64,000 nucleotides of DNA from Gorsachius magnificus (GCA_034008185.1 CM067082.1:83079684-83143683); one strand, 5' to 3'; positions 1 to 13,400 are shown, counted from the first letter of the stretch. Made by a program: numbers and translations. The notes: a model not told the origin generated them from the sequence alone.

Positions 1-1139
1 AAGGGAAACATCTCTATAGTTACTCAGTAACTAAGATACTTTGTCAACACAGAAGTGACAGGGTTCTTATTGCCTAGTTAGTTACTCCGAAAAATTGAAC
101 TATTTACAAAAGAGGCATTCAATATATTGTATTTGCTAACGCCGCATTTCAGTGGTACGGCCATGGGAATCAAGGCTCCTTAATAGCCTAGGGTTTGTCA
201 CGTTTGAATCACGGCGGAGCCCCTTTAGAGAAAAAATAATGCTCGCAGGGAATGTTTTATATATGTAAAGTGTATTTTATTGGATGGAGAATCAAGTTGA
301 CTGAGTGAATCAGAGGACGCAGATATTGTAAAGTTACTGATCTTCGACTCCCAGTTTATTTCTAAAGACGTGCACCGCTGTGCAGGAACCTACACCACCA
401 GCGGCATTTGAAGGCCCCAGAGTTCATTCAAGTCAGGGTAAAAAAAGAAATTTCTGGTAAATAGGGCAGAAGAGAGAGTAAAGGTTAATGCAGAGAGGCC
501 CCCTCTGTCTGTGGGTCAGCAAAGTCGCCCCCTCCTAAGCACCAAGAAAATGAGAGCTGAGCTGTGAGAAAACAGCTATTTAGGAGGATCCTTTTAAACA
601 TGGATGCTGGCATATTGCTGGGAGGTTGGCTCTTTCCAATGTCTCGCTACTGCCTTCTGATTTATTATATGTACCGTTCTCTTCCCCCACCCCTCCCCCT
701 TTCAAAATAAATGAAATAGCTTAGCTGTGACGAGCAATACAAGGAAAGCATGCACGGAAGAGGTGAGCCTTTAGAGGATGAAATAAGCCACAGCAGTCGA
801 TACTCTGCAGTTGGATTTAATTAGGATAATTAATTGTTGCTCTTCTGCAAGCGGAATGAAGCGCGCCAAGCCGCGGTCCAAAGGCAAGCGGCTTGATGGG
901 GCTGGAGGGAGGGGGAGGAAGCCACCAGCTCTACCACCAACCAGTGAGGAGACCTCCCCTCCCCTCCAAGGGTGGCATAAATCCTCGCTGCCTTCGCACA
1001 GCTTGCCATAACCGCATGCTCCTCAGGCCAGCCTGCCGCCCCCGGGCACGGCCCGCACCTTCCAAGCACTCGCCCCAGCAGCCCCCGAATCGCAGCCACC
1101 GCCACCGTCTGCCCGTCCCGGCAGCAGCTCGCCCCTTCA
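1..1139. other. 5' flank, no gene recognised
   Basis: This is AT-rich intergenic sequence up to about 780, followed by a somewhat more GC-rich stretch (about 850-1139) with scattered CpGs. Overlapping open frames on both strands at 811-1461 share no composition or motif that suggests a protein, and I recognise none of the translations. No repeat family, tRNA or splice-bounded exon is evident to me. Confidence 0.5.
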
Positions 1140-1460
1140 GAGGGACGAGCTTCATTAAAACTCTCTTTAATTGGTGGCGAGCACAGAGTATTATGCAAAC
1201 GGATTTCACTGAGAAGGGGGAAAAGAGGAAACCGTAGGAAAAGAAATTACAAGATCCCCTGCTGCTCTGAAGCAACTCCCTTGCTCTTTCTAAAGTAGGT
1301 TGCATAAATATTGATCTAGCCGGGATATGCCCTACATTCATTTGCACAGACATTATAAATGTGCTTAAGAATGAGAAATCAATCTTGTTTTCCTGCGCGG
1401 TAAACATGTACAGCCAAGGATGCGCACGGATAATGCAAATTACAGCTCTCGGGCTTGCCA
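1140..1460. promoter_or_regulatory. candidate conserved non-coding element with octamer and homeodomain-type motifs
   Basis: The stretch is dense in motifs typical of developmental enhancers. A perfect POU octamer ATGCAAAT lies at 1433-1440 inside the longer string TAATGCAAATTAC. A near-octamer TATGCAAAC lies near 1193-1201. TTTAATTGG and ATAAATATTGAT strings are also present. It has no coding signature. The motifs are seen directly; conservation and enhancer function are inference from motif clustering alone, since I cannot align to other species. Confidence 0.25.
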
Positions 1461-4189
1461 CTTACAACATCAAGTTGGAAAAGGCGTTCTTGGGGAAGGC
1501 ATGAAAAAAACATCTTCTTACCTATCTGTTTATTTTCAGGCATTTCCATTAATCTCTACACAGACCATTTAAAACACGCTTCCACTCCAAGTCTAGTTAT
1601 ACTCCATCATCTAACTAGTAGTCTTCTGTATTTTGCCTGCTGAATTTGTTCAGGTTACTTTTTCATAATCTTCTCTGAGCAAGGCAAGGTGTAAACTTAG
1701 GCATCCCCATAAATCTAGCGCTCCCCCTGCCATCAGCCTTTCCATCTGGTTGAGCACTGCAACGCTGCAACGGGGAAAATCATATTGTTAGGTTGCAAAA
1801 GCAGCAGAGTTCCTGCACTTGCAGGCCACGGGGTGGCTTCTGAATTGCTGGGTGATTAATAATTAATACGTAATTGTTGGATAATCTGTTTAGACAGTCA
1901 CAGTGTAGGAATTTTATTAAGTATTTTCTCTGGAGAACACCGCTACTAAAACAATACAATTTTAACAAGTCCCCTCTTGTTATAATCTTGCTGAATTACT
2001 GAAACAGTGCAAAGCTGCCTCATCTTGCTATACGTTGTAGTGAAAGATTCTGCCTTTTTGCCAAGCAAAGTGTATGCGTGTTCATAAAGCAGAAGCTATG
2101 GCAGACATCAGGTGACAGACATAAGGGTTTGCGTGTTCAGCTGCATTTGAAAAGAAAACGATTCAGCTCCTCTTTAAGTATCCGATTTACCTTGTTTGAG
2201 CTACCATTTGGCCAATTCCTCTGCCAGTTTTACTGGCTTGACTCATTATTTTCAGTTATTTCCAACTTCATTTACGCATTCCACATTACTTACTCTCTTC
2301 GGAAAGCGTTTTAAATGTTTATGCAGTTGCAAAGAGAAAAAAACCTTTAAATTAAAAATGCAGAATCCCTTTTCATAAACGTAACTCCAGCACAAGGTGA
2401 TGCAGTAAATAAAGAGAGTAGGCTTTGGATGGTGGAAATGGTGTGTTTAAAGACTTGGCAAAGGCAGGAAGAAAAAATGAGTCAAGTGATACCTATTTCT
2501 TATAATTACTCGCCACGCTGACAGAGCTCATCACCGTTAGCCTCGAAATGAAATAATTGTCGTGCTGCGTTTCAAAGCTGTGACTCAGGAGCTGCGGGAT
2601 GCGCCTTTCTGTTTCACAACGTTGTTATATATGGAGATACTCACCTATGCTGTGAGGATGCTGGACCTAGAATATTCCTGTGTTACACAAGTGTGATTTA
2701 TTTGAACGCTGACCGAAATATGCAGAACTTGATCAGTTTACCCTTGGTGACTAACGATCCTGTGTTAAAACGGCTGGGTATTCTTTATAAAGGGCAGATA
2801 CTCCATATTATAAAACGCGTTTTGTTCAGCTGTACGTTCAAAGTGATTTGTAGCTACGCTGCAGAAGCTATCCAAAAAGATAAATTTGCTTACTGAAGGT
2901 AGCTGCCAGGCTCTAATACATGGAGGAGCGGAAGCGCCAGCTTACAGAAAGCAGCGTCTTCCAACAGCTTAGAGAATAATGCAATGGTCCAGCTGAAGTA
3001 CCAGGATAGCTGAGCCTGCCACATCTGCTCAAATGTAGTGACACCAAAAATAAGCACTTCTGTCCGTGTTGATAGTCCTTATTAAAGCAGGGTGTAAACA
3101 TGTGACATGACCCCAGAACGTCAAGGAATTTGGGAAGAGAAGCCGCTTGCTGTCACAATTACCCTTCCCTGCCAAAGAAGGAACTTTCCTAGCAAAACTT
3201 TAATAAAGACATCATTTGGGTTACTCTCCAACAACTTTTATGAGAAGGAAAAAGGGACCAGGTACTTAATTAACCCCTTTAATAAGGGATGTTCTTGTGT
3301 CTGTGTTACAGCTGGAAAAAGGGGTTAGGGTTAGGCTGTTTGCTTGATTTTTGCCTTACAGAAAGAAATTGTATTGAATCCTTCCTGGAAGGAAAATAGT
3401 GCGGGGGGAAACCAGAAAAAATGATTTGATGTGTTGTAAGGACTAACTTTCCTAAGAAATTGTTCAATATTTTCCTTCTGTTGCAAATTACTGTTAAGTT
3501 TGATTAACCAGAACCCTTAATTTGCTTATTCTACTCTGTTGTGATTTCCCCTGGTTTGAAGCAGTGGGAAGCCAGTCCTAGCCCCTGTCCAGCAAATCGT
3601 CCCATAAATACAGGCTGCTAGTTTTCCTTCCACAGTATAAACACAAAGGAATATTCAATTAAGTTGAAAAGGGACATGTTTAAAACTGATAAAAAGGAGA
3701 TAAAATTTTTGCACAACATGCAATTACTTAGCTGAATCCCTTCCTCCTAGTGTCATTGCAACCAAAATCTTAGCATGAGTTGAAAGAAGACTGGTAATAC
3801 ATGCATAAAATAAAGAGCTTTCAAAGGGATTTACACTCTCATGTTTCTGGGGAGAAGCCAGCCTCCAACCACTGCAGTTTTGGGAAAAGGTTTCTGAAGC
3901 TGGTTATCCCTCACCATCTACCACCATGCTCCTTGCATCTTTCCTTGAAGGGTGCGCTAGCCATCACTTTGCAGCAGGACTCTATCTAGAAGGACCAGTA
4001 GTCTAATCCACTTGTGTTCCTGAAAAGATGGAGGTAGGAAATCTTACAAATCATTTCTATATCTCAGTGCTTGCAAAAAAAAAAAGAGACATTGGTTAAG
4101 TATTTGACAATCTGTCGTTACACTCAGTAACCACATTGACAACCAATTCCTTGCTGTGTGACTCAGACTGCTAATTTCAGCCTGTCAAG
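1461..4189. other. gene-free flank, nothing recognised
   Basis: Single-copy-looking AT-rich sequence. A two-unit TTAGGG string near 3318-3333 is too short to call an interstitial telomere repeat. A short A-run lies near 4075-4085. I see no exon, RNA gene or recognisable transposon. Confidence 0.5.
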
Positions 4190-4312
4190 TCCTTCCTCAC
4201 TTAGATAAGGCCCTGGGCGATGTGATCTCACTTTGAGGTTTGCGCTGCCCCGAGAAGACCGAGATGACCTCTGGACCACCTCTGGAGGTCAACCATCCTA
4301 ACGCACCTTACG
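4190..4312 (+). mobile_element. diverged CR1 LINE 3' end
   Basis: Read on the + strand, the segment follows the order of words at the end of avian CR1: a CCTGGGC.A..TGATCT block, a GAGGT..GC.CTGCCC block, a GATGACCTCTGGA block at about 4263, then GGAGGTC.ACCATCCTAAC just before the end. The terminal octamer repeats are not recognisable, so the copy is old and eroded. It is the only CR1 I see in sense orientation relative to PHLPP1, and it lies outside the gene. No coding remnant is included. The alternative is another LINE of the same superfamily. Confidence 0.45.
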
Positions 4313-7300
4313 TATCAATACTTCCCTTCTGCAATGAGATGTGTTTGTTGTAAGTCTCGTAGAGAGGCTTCCTGAAATCCTTGGATTCCTCCCGTCCATG
4401 CTGCATCCCTTCAGGGCTACACATTGGTCATGGAGCAACCTGCCTTTGCACCTGCCTGACCTCTGCCACTCCACGGTGACTTGGGCGCAGGGTGACCGCT
4501 TCCTTTGAAAGCTGGTCCACGCCACCAAGGACAGGAGGAGAGTAAGCTGAGCCTCCCTAGTCACCGCTTTCTGCGTGTTCCTGCACAGCTCCCCTGAGAA
4601 CTCCTGGGTCTGGCTGCTGGTTTTGGAGAGCTACATGGTTCGTCTGATCTGGACGAGCATTCGTTCTCACAGTAAGCGATGAAGAGCGGGCACACCTGAA
4701 GGTAAATGGTCCCTCAAGGCAGCAGCGCTCTGGCTACCGCACCGGAAAACAAAGCGTCACACACTGAGAATGAGGGTACTTTTTGCAAGCAATGCCACCA
4801 TGTGGGAGAACGATGTGGTAAATGGTTTTCCGCCAGTCACCTAAGAATCCACTGCAGGTTTCTTGTACACTGTGGTATTTAATAGGGAGAAAATACAAAA
4901 GGGCAGCCAAGCATGGTAGGACACAAAATACTTGGCTATCACACAGAAATGCATGCAGCCCAGCTGTGCTAAGTCATGATGGATGCAAGCCCTGCCAGCA
5001 GCCTGTCCCCAAATGCTGTGGACAAGAGCAATATGACAAGGTCTTATTTGCTATACTATAGAGCAATCACATAGAGAAAACATCACCCCTGTTGGTTTGG
5101 TGGTTTTTTTGTTTTTGTTTTTTTTCCAGCAAATCTGATTGCCCACAGCCACAGGTACCGAGCAGGCTCCCTCCCTCTGCCTCTTCAGCTCTGCAAGGAA
5201 AAACTTCATCGTGTGCTCCAGGCGACACCTTTGTCAGAAAACGCACGCTTGAAAGCTTCAGTTCCCAGCAGCATTGAGTCCCAGACCTGCTCCTGGTGCA
5301 GAACTGATCTGTCTGGTGTGGCAAAGAAATGCGTCAGGTAGGTGGAAGCTGGAGTTCATGATACTGCTATGAAAACAGCTTATCGGTATTTGTTGGCAGA
5401 AGCAATGTTCCTAAAAACCCAGCTGACTTTCAAAGGATGGCATTTCCCAATGGCATGGGGCCACTGATGGGTTTTCACATGTTCATCATCTGTCTTGTCA
5501 AGAGGTTGATGAATATTTTAACCACAAAACACGTCTTGGTCTGTGGAATAGTTAGGTTCACAGGCACTGAATATCCTGGAGAGCTTGCTACCAGTGACAG
5601 TGCCTCAGCATTTATGTGCTTGGAAAAACTAAGACCTTATTCTGCTCTAGCAATGAGAATTCACATCAGTTCGGAGAGCCTGGTTTATCCTTGCTCTGAC
5701 TGGAGTAGGTGGAGTCTCACAGAGCCCTCAGCTCTGCTCTTGGAGCTCACAGAACAGCAGAGGACACCTTTGGAAAGCTGAAAGCAGGAAGAAGTTACCT
5801 CTGAAACAGTTTGGATGCCAAATAAATACATGTGACTGTAGTTTGCTGCACCCTGGCAAACATCTGCAAAGCTAATGATGCAGGTTTTCACCTCAGCAAA
5901 ATCTGGATGCTAAAATATTAGCTGTTCCCCCTTCCCTGTGGCTTCCCTCACCCCCAGTCCTAGGAGCAGGGCCTTACAGTGAGCTGGGTTACTGCGTGGG
6001 GAGCCGTATGATCCATCGGCTAAATGGCAGCCTCATTGTCCTGGAAATTTTGTTTCGACTCATCCATGAATACTGAGCTCATTCCCGTCGTTCCAGCGTA
6101 TTACTGAGAGCACTCTTAATCTCGTGCAACAGCGCGGCACAGCCCTGTGACTACGCAGCCGTGGCCGAAATGGCCGGGCGAGGGAGGGAGGGGTGTTGAT
6201 GCTAAGCCGAGGCACCTTTGGTAGGCACGCTCACGTGCTGCTGGGACAGCAGGGGAAGGCGATTCCCCACGAGGTGTGCAGCCGCCCCCCTAGAATTCAA
6301 TGGGCATTTTGTCATTGTAGTGGCTAAAGAAAAAAAAAATTCCTGCTCTCCTAGGTTTAACTCCTTCTGGTCCTATTCATCAAGCAGAGTTCAGATGTGT
6401 TCCCTACCAATTTCCAGAAAGCACTTCCAAGGGGGCTGCCTGGGGAGCTGCAGATGTGACAGTGAGTTATTTTAGTATTAACTTCTAGGTTGATCCTGCC
6501 AATATTTTAATTGTATAAGGCTTTATTTTATTAATCTCCTTGGAGGATGTCTATGTTTACTTTTAACAAGACACAGCTTTGGTGTTGAAGAAATAAAGAT
6601 AAAAAGGTTCCTCAGAGGGGCGTAATGTGCACCTTTGTTTATACTTCCAGTAAATTACTGTAGATGCAGCTGTTGATAGCACTCCGTACTAGTATAAATC
6701 ATCAGTAACATATATTTTGAGAGTTTAGCTTCCGCTTTGCTATTCTCACTTTGCTGCCTACACCGTTCACAAATAAATAACGTGGCTTTATGTGATGATA
6801 GATTCTTACTGTATGAAAGCAATACCTGAGATTCTTAAGGCGTAATTCATTTTAATGCAGAGCATTTGCATTGCCTGGCTGACGGTGCAGCTCCACTCAT
6901 ACTGGCACACTGGAGTGGGCAACGCACCGTGCAGAAGCGGCAAATACAAGTGAGTAGGGGCACGAACTTCCTAAACCAACTTTGTTGCCAAACCTGCTGT
7001 ATGGCAGAAACGTATCCTCAGTCTTGCATGAAAGGCCTTTATGTACAGCCTTTTAACAACAGAGAGTGCCCTCTAAGGTATTTACTAGGGAATTAATGGG
7101 AGATGACTAACCTCACGAAAAGCCGATATCAAAAATGTCTGGATCTCTTGGGTCACTTCAAAAGTGCCAGTCATGCTATTTAGGGCTATACATTATGTAA
7201 AACCATTGCATCCAAGTCACTGTGTTGGCTGCAGCTTAATGAATCCACATTAATCCATCTCTATCAGTAGTGATGAATACTCTACCTCGAGGAGTCATGG

Positions 7301-8254
7301 GGCTGTAAAACAGAAAGGGCTTAAGATGCCATATGAGCATGAAAGATAAAAAGAAATAATTACAAGGAAGGATTTATAAAGTTCTGGAGGAGAATCTTTT
7401 AGTGCATTAATATCTAGCAGGCAACGAAACTCTTTTTCTTTTTAAAAAAATCCAAACAAAACACGTAGCTTAAAATGGAAGAGCTGAAGACACAGTAAGA
7501 GGATTAGTGTATAGGGGTTGCTGAGTTTACTGGCAATTACAAGGTCTGGCTTTGCAATCAGCATCAACACAAATTAAAAACCAAATCTGTAAAATACTGC
7601 TTTAATTTTAATACAGTATTTAATATGACACCAGAATATATAACATAGGCCTGTAATTAAGCCGGTAACAAAGCTGGCATTTCTTTTTTCTCTGTGCGTG
7701 GCTTTCAGCCGCACGGTTAACTCGGTGTCAGCTGCTCATTACCTTGAACAGGAATGGAGAAGCTGCTATTCTGTGACTTGCTGCCTTCATACGTGACGGG
7801 AACAAGAAGTTTGTCCTGGAGAAGAAATTCCCAAATTTGCTAACAAAGCTGCACCTCCGCACCTCCTAGCTGTTTAACTGCAATGCCATCACAACCCGGT
7901 CTGTGTGTGTCACAATGGGAAACATTTGTGTAACCGAAGGATCTCCACATCACGCCACTGATGATGGCTTGGGAAAAATCTTACCTTGCTGAAGACAATA
8001 CAGGTTAGGTCTATAAGAAACTGAAATTCAAGTGGCCATGTACTGCAAGTGAGCAATGCTGCACATCAGTCGAACAACCTAACGGCGGGATTCTGCACCC
8101 GGCTCCAGGCTCTCCACCCAGCAAAGCTGGGACAGGACTTTTGTTCAGCCAGGAGGGAGCTTCACAGACTGGTGCTCCACTTTTGGGACACGGGGACCTG
8201 AGTTCTGCCTGTTGCCTTGAGAAGGGTTTAATGCACCACCAAGAAGGTACTCGC
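4313..8254. other. gene-free flank, nothing recognised
   Basis: Ordinary intergenic sequence with a T-rich patch near 5100-5127 and AT-rich blocks around 6480-6800 and 7570-7720 that look compositionally calm and could be conserved non-coding DNA. I recognise no genes or repeat families in it. Confidence 0.45.
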
Positions 8255-8364
8255 CTCTTTTCTCCTCTCTTTATAATATGCCGATAATTACTCTTGTCCA
8301 CATGTGTAAAGTGCTTTGAGGTGCATTGCTGAAGAACAGGTAGCAGTGTCGATATTACTTGTAT
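8255..8364 (+). repeat. possible MIR/CORE-SINE 3' part
   Basis: The order of words recalls the 3' half of ancient MIR-type SINEs. A GATAATTACT string (about 8283-8292) is followed by TGTAAAGTGCTTTGAG (8304-8319), then a spacer and a GATATTACTT ending (8351-8360). The 'TGTAAAGTGCTTTGAG' string is the most diagnostic part. The 5' tRNA-related part is not recognisable. Such copies are very old and diverged in birds, so this rests on word order only. Confidence 0.4.
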
Positions 8365-11300
8365 GGAAGTGGTTTTGGAATCAGAAATACAGATCAGCCC
8401 TTGCTGAAAATTATTTAGGGGGCCGCAGGTACAAATAACCTTTCAGGCAATGGGACTCCAGGGTTCTTGAATAAATACAGGCAGGTGTAACCTGTAAGAT
8501 CATTTACAGCCTAATTCTATTTCAGGCATCAATTAATGGAAACTTCCCAGACCAAGAACGGTTCTTAACCCTATGCTCAATCTAAGAACACATTTAAAAT
8601 GAAGAGTTTCCTTGAATAAGCACCATCTTAAATGCTTTACTACCCTGCAGGCCTTACGCTCCAAGATAAGCACAGCTAGCACAGAACATATACACGCTGT
8701 TGGGCTTTAGCTTGCAGCTGGAGCAGCAATCAACATAAATTTTCAGTTCCTTGTTATCTGCATATCCAATTTGCTCCTACACTTGTGACGGCTGCCCTTA
8801 CGGATGAGGGATACAGGTGCATACCTAGCATTTTAAAAAATTGAAATTCATCCCTACTGATGAAATTAAGTATTGTTTTGAGAACAGCTTCCATATGATG
8901 ACATTCCATTTCTCTTTACAAAGACGGATATTATTATATTGTTTAATTTGAAATAGTCCCTTTGCTCATCCATCTCCTGGTATTTGAATTATTTTTACAG
9001 TGGCAAATGTTTTGGTTTTTGATTCAGCATTTTGACATTGAAATAAGTCTGTTGTTTCCTTGTCTGTAGGGAAACTCTCCCTTACTAGAAAAACAGGATA
9101 CTGAAGAAGAGAACTGAGTAAGCTCCCTAACATTTTGCAGGGTTGAAGGACATTAAATTCCTTCTTTCCAAGCTCCCTCCCCACCTTCACATGTTAACTG
9201 GAATCACCGAAGTGATTCATACCGCCTTAAAACACAGATGAACATTTAACAGCACCATTGATGATGACTTATAGCAGATAAAGTTTAAATGTAATCTTTC
9301 CCACATTAGTATTTCCCAGTGCTCATCAGCTTTTGATCCACAACTGACTTGTCAGTCAGGTTTTCTGCAGTCAAGGACTGGGGATGAAGCAATTCCTGTT
9401 TAATGAGGGCATACTATTCTGAAATGGTATCCTTGAAAACAAAAACCAGATTGGGTAATCATTGCGTATTTGACACAATTAAAAAATTCTCTTTGAGTAT
9501 AGTTCATGGTAAAACTGACTCTAGAAAGGCTGTACGCTGTTTGTACTGTCCCACTGCAGCAGGCATTTCAGAAAAATTAGACAGTACCAATAAGCCATCA
9601 GTGAGCTGCCCGGTGAAATATTGATTGTAGTGAAACCAAGGGGTTACGTGAAGTGGTGTAGTGTTAAAGAAAGAACAGAACAGAACTGGCAGCAATACGA
9701 ATTGAAGCTGGACCCAGTCCTCTCCCCTACTTTCACAGTCAAAGAGTAAGGAAAACCAGAGACACGGGCTGATGCCCATCAGCTGTCCCTTCCCTTGTGG
9801 AAACGTTGAATAACAGCGCAGTGTATCCCCAAGGGCTTTACAGGAATTTCTGAGAACCGAGGGGGCACACACACCGATTCCTGAAGCAGCTGAACAGCAG
9901 TTACCGTGCTCCAAGCACCACTGCTGTTACTCAGCCAGCTCCACGGTAGCGTACGGCCGCCTGATGCCTCCTGCTGTACCTGTAGTAGCTGCCAGCAGAG
10001 GTGTAGGCAGCAAAGATCGCAACAGCTCCAGCCTCTGCGGGGATTTCAGCTAAGCTGTGGTCTGCCCTGCTGCTCAGAGAACCCTCTGGCTTGGATAGCT
10101 CTGGATGTAACGCTGCCCACAAAAGTCATCTTGTGGTTTCAAGATCTGGCGTTTTCCTGCCACTGTCTGTGAGAATGTATAATCTCTTCATTCAGTATAA
10201 AGAGTTTCAGTATGGAGTCATTTACAGTAACCTGCAATAAAGTACTTTTCATTCTCTTATTCTTTGTTGACAACTCCTATAATCAGAAAACTCTTCTTCA
10301 GGATTGACAGATTCTGGTTGGAAAACTGCAGACTGCGAACCGTCCTGTTTCATTTTACCCGTCTTCCAAATAGCTGTCATCAATCAAACTTTAGGAAAGG
10401 GAAATGTGTATTTCACCCTACCACTTCCTTCTGACAAACATCAATTTCGTAAGCTCCACTCCCATGTCTCACAACAGCAGTTAATCCCTATCAAAATTCA
10501 CAATTCCAGGAGAGTTTAAGAGTACCTATCAGTTACTGGGAAACGGAAAATAGCCTCGTTTTCTCATAAGCCAGAGAGTTCAATTTAAATATGCATATCC
10601 TTACAGATTTCAAGCACACTTCCCTGCGTAAAGCAAATATAACCAGGCTTGGTACCACTAACATTTGGAGACGCTGGGTCACTACAGAAACTGCCGCCTT
10701 CACATGCAGGAAACTACGGAGAGCGACAGCACGGTCCCTTTTTCCCTGATGGCGCAACTCAGGGCTCACAGGACACTGGGACCCTCACTGCAGCCTTCTG
10801 CTCCGGAACAAACTTCGCAGGGCAGTGATAAATCCAACAGTTTTTCCACCCTCGGGACTTCAGTCCCGCTACTTTGCTTTTTTTTAATTGCATAAAGCCC
10901 TTCATTAGTAAGGCCGCTGGCAGCAGTGAGTTAGCCTGGCAAGAGGGAGAGCGAGGTCAGCTCAGTCCCCGGCCACTTCTCCCGAGTTGTATCGCGGATG
11001 GCGGCTGCCCTGTGCCGTGCAGACTCAGAAAGCTGCAGCATAAATCCGGAGCTGGAGCCACACCAGTCCACCCCACTGAGGCTCTGACCCGAGGCTATTT
11101 AAATGACCTTAACTCCGCGTTCCTACACTATGTGGACTATCTCATCAGGGGAGACAAAAGGAGCGTGTTTAGTCTACCAAAGAGAGAATACGAAGTCTGC
11201 CGGGGGATAGACACTATTGCTGCCTATACGTACCTCGGCGACAAACACTCTGGTACTGAAAAAAAAAAAAAAAGCTATCTGAGTCAAAGGGCAATGCAAC

Positions 11301-11471
11301 GCTGGCACGTGAGCAAACGGGTATAGACTACCCGTGTGTAAGTTCAGACTGAAAATTGGAAGGAAGATCCCAACAGCGAGGGCAGGGCAGCCCTGGGACA
11401 GTCTTCCAGTTAGAGCAGAGGACAAATCAGCTCAGCTCATTTCAAAATGATGTTCGACTCATTTATCTACC
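8365..11471. other. gene-free flank, nothing recognised
   Basis: Mixed AT-rich sequence with a moderately GC-richer stretch around 9900-10130 and 10680-11100. Open frames of up to 150 codons here overlap on both strands and show no recognised domain. An A-run lies at about 11260-11273. Confidence 0.45.
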
Positions 11472-11491
11472 GGGGGGGGGGGGGGGGGGGG
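11472..11491 (+). repeat. poly-G run, 20 G
   Basis: An uninterrupted run of 20 G follows ATTTATCTACC. Runs of this kind are unusual outside satellites, can form G-quadruplexes, and are prone to sequencing length error. The exact count should be treated as approximate. Confidence 0.85.
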
Positions 11492-12957
11492 CCTCTAACA
11501 TCTAGGATTTGGTACCTGCGGTCACAAGGGAGAAAACTGGATGTCTCATGAGACCTCTCTTTGGTTCCGTGTTCCTAAGTAACGTTGGAGAATATCCATG
11601 TTCTGGATTTTTTCTGTGTGTGCATGAACATTCCAGGTACTTGAACGATTTGAGAAAAGTAGAGCTTCCCTCTCCCTGCTCTCTCCAAAGAAGAGAAGGG
11701 CTGGAAACTCGCTTTTCTAGAAATTCTCTTTTATTTCAAGTGTTACTGTCAACAATAATGTCCCTAGAGCTTGCTGTCTCCTTCTCCTGAGTGTGCCCCC
11801 GCATGTTTGCACGTTGAGTATTTCCCTCGCACATCTAAATCAGGAGACCTGGATTAACCTTCATGAAGTAGCTGGCGTGAGGGTGGTGGAAAGCAGTAGA
11901 AATAAACCAGAATGTACAAAGCAGCCAGAACCAGACCTCAATATATTCAGTGCTGCACTCCTGCTGTGTGCTGCTACTGTCAGAGGAGGTTTTGGGCACC
12001 GGTTTAAGCCTTTAATGGCCAAGCGCTGACATCACCTTCTGTCTGTCCATGCTCTGGACGTGGTCCTGGCTCTCTCGTGCAGCAGGAATTCCAAAGACAC
12101 TCTCGCTGGTGATTGCAACTCCAGATACGGGCCAGCAAATGGTGTGGTCAGACCGTAATTAATCTACAGATTGTTCTGTTCAGAAAGCAGGTGGTTTCCA
12201 TATAAAGGTAAAACATCAGCTTCGTTGTTACAAACCCTTTTAAAAGGTAGTCACGTATTTCCGTGGCGAGTTCCTTGGGGAATACCTCTGTTTTCTGTGA
12301 TGGGTTTCACCTGCTTGTACGGGACGTGAAGATAATAATGTGGAAGTGCGAAGAAGTGTTTTATTAGGAGACGTAGACTTGAGTTTTATTATGGTTCTGG
12401 TTTATTTATGGTTCCTATGCTATATGCATGCACTAAAAAAACCCACTAACTAAAAATACTGTTTCACTAAGAGTTTATCTCGGGGTTCTCAGTGATGATT
12501 TATCTCCCCTAACGTTGACGTAACTGGTTAATTGCCCAGAACTCCCACTTTATTGCGGCCTATAGCATTTTTGATGAATATCTGGCAAGATGCTTCGCTG
12601 TGATTTTACAAAGTGTATTAAAAAGGAAAGATCACAGGCAGTTACTGCCCTATCCAGCCGGTATTACTCAGTTAAAACATCCCCAGGAGCCACAGAGATT
12701 TCTCTGAATAAATACCATAGTACAGTGTCCTTACAGTATGGAGACTCAGGTTTTCACACTGCTAATTGTATTCATCTGATTGTAATTTTGCTTTTCAGTA
12801 ATTCGTTTAAAATCACGGTTGGGAGGAAAAATGCTGCTATTTAATGGCTGCTTCTAAGCAGTTTTCAAGAAGTATTTTCAGTAATTTTAGTCCCTGAAAT
12901 ACAGTGACAGACTAATAGCACTGAAACTCGCTCCGTGAGTCTACTCACAAAGCAGCT
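11492..12957. other. gene-free flank, nothing recognised
   Basis: AT-rich sequence between the poly-G run and the TG/TA microsatellite. I see no exon, RNA gene or repeat family. Confidence 0.5.
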
Positions 12958-12978
12958 TTCTGTGTGTGTATATATATA

Positions 12979-13024
<46 letters not shown>
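12958..13024. repeat. compound (TG)n(TA)n microsatellite
   Basis: Alternating TG and TA dinucleotide blocks, TG then TA then TG then a long TA tract, end at about 13024 and are followed by a short T run and a C run. Both strands are open across it only because of the repeat. The length is probably polymorphic. Confidence 0.9.
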
Positions 13025-13029
<5 letters not shown>

Positions 13030-13400
13030 TCCCCCCCCATTTCTTATGTTTCTCTCCATCTTGACTCCGAAGAGATCATCTCCTCGGACAAGAAGATCGC
13101 TTGGGCTCGGTGCCTGGGTTCTGCACCGAGGCAGCCAATGGGGAGAACGTGTCAGATCAGAAAGAGCGGAACGGGTATGGTCCCAGAACCTGTAAAATCG
13201 TTTGGCGTATGCTGCCAGGCGGCTATTAGCCAGCCATCGCTGCTAAGCAGCGACGTTCCTGGCGAGGCACAGCCCAAGGGGGACCGCACACAGCACTCGC
13301 CATCAGCGCTCCAGGCCGTACAGTTCCCCTTCGCCCGCCGCTCTGCAAAACCGCCTGGTAAGGTGTAGGGGCTGCAGCCACGAGCATAGGACAAAGTCCT
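13025..13400. other. distal promoter flank, rising CpG content
   Basis: This is the transition from AT-rich flank to CpG island. A CCAAT pentamer lies at 13135-13139 (GCAGCCAATGG context), the commonest NF-Y site form, but it is roughly 0.8 kb upstream of the likely transcription start, so its role is unclear. No coding sequence is recognised. Confidence 0.4.

Noticed and set aside
3318..3333. Two TTAGGG-type units suggesting an interstitial telomere repeat
   Set aside because: Two units are expected by chance at this scale; no longer array is present.
6488..6501. GGTTGATCCTGCCA, identical to the 5' start of 18S rRNA
   Set aside because: Only 14 bases match; the sequence on both sides departs at once from rRNA, so this is coincidence and not an rRNA fragment.
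10874..11326. 150-codon plus-strand open frame in the 5' flank
   Set aside because: No domain, no splice or promoter context, and it ends in a poly-A derived Lys run; most likely chance.
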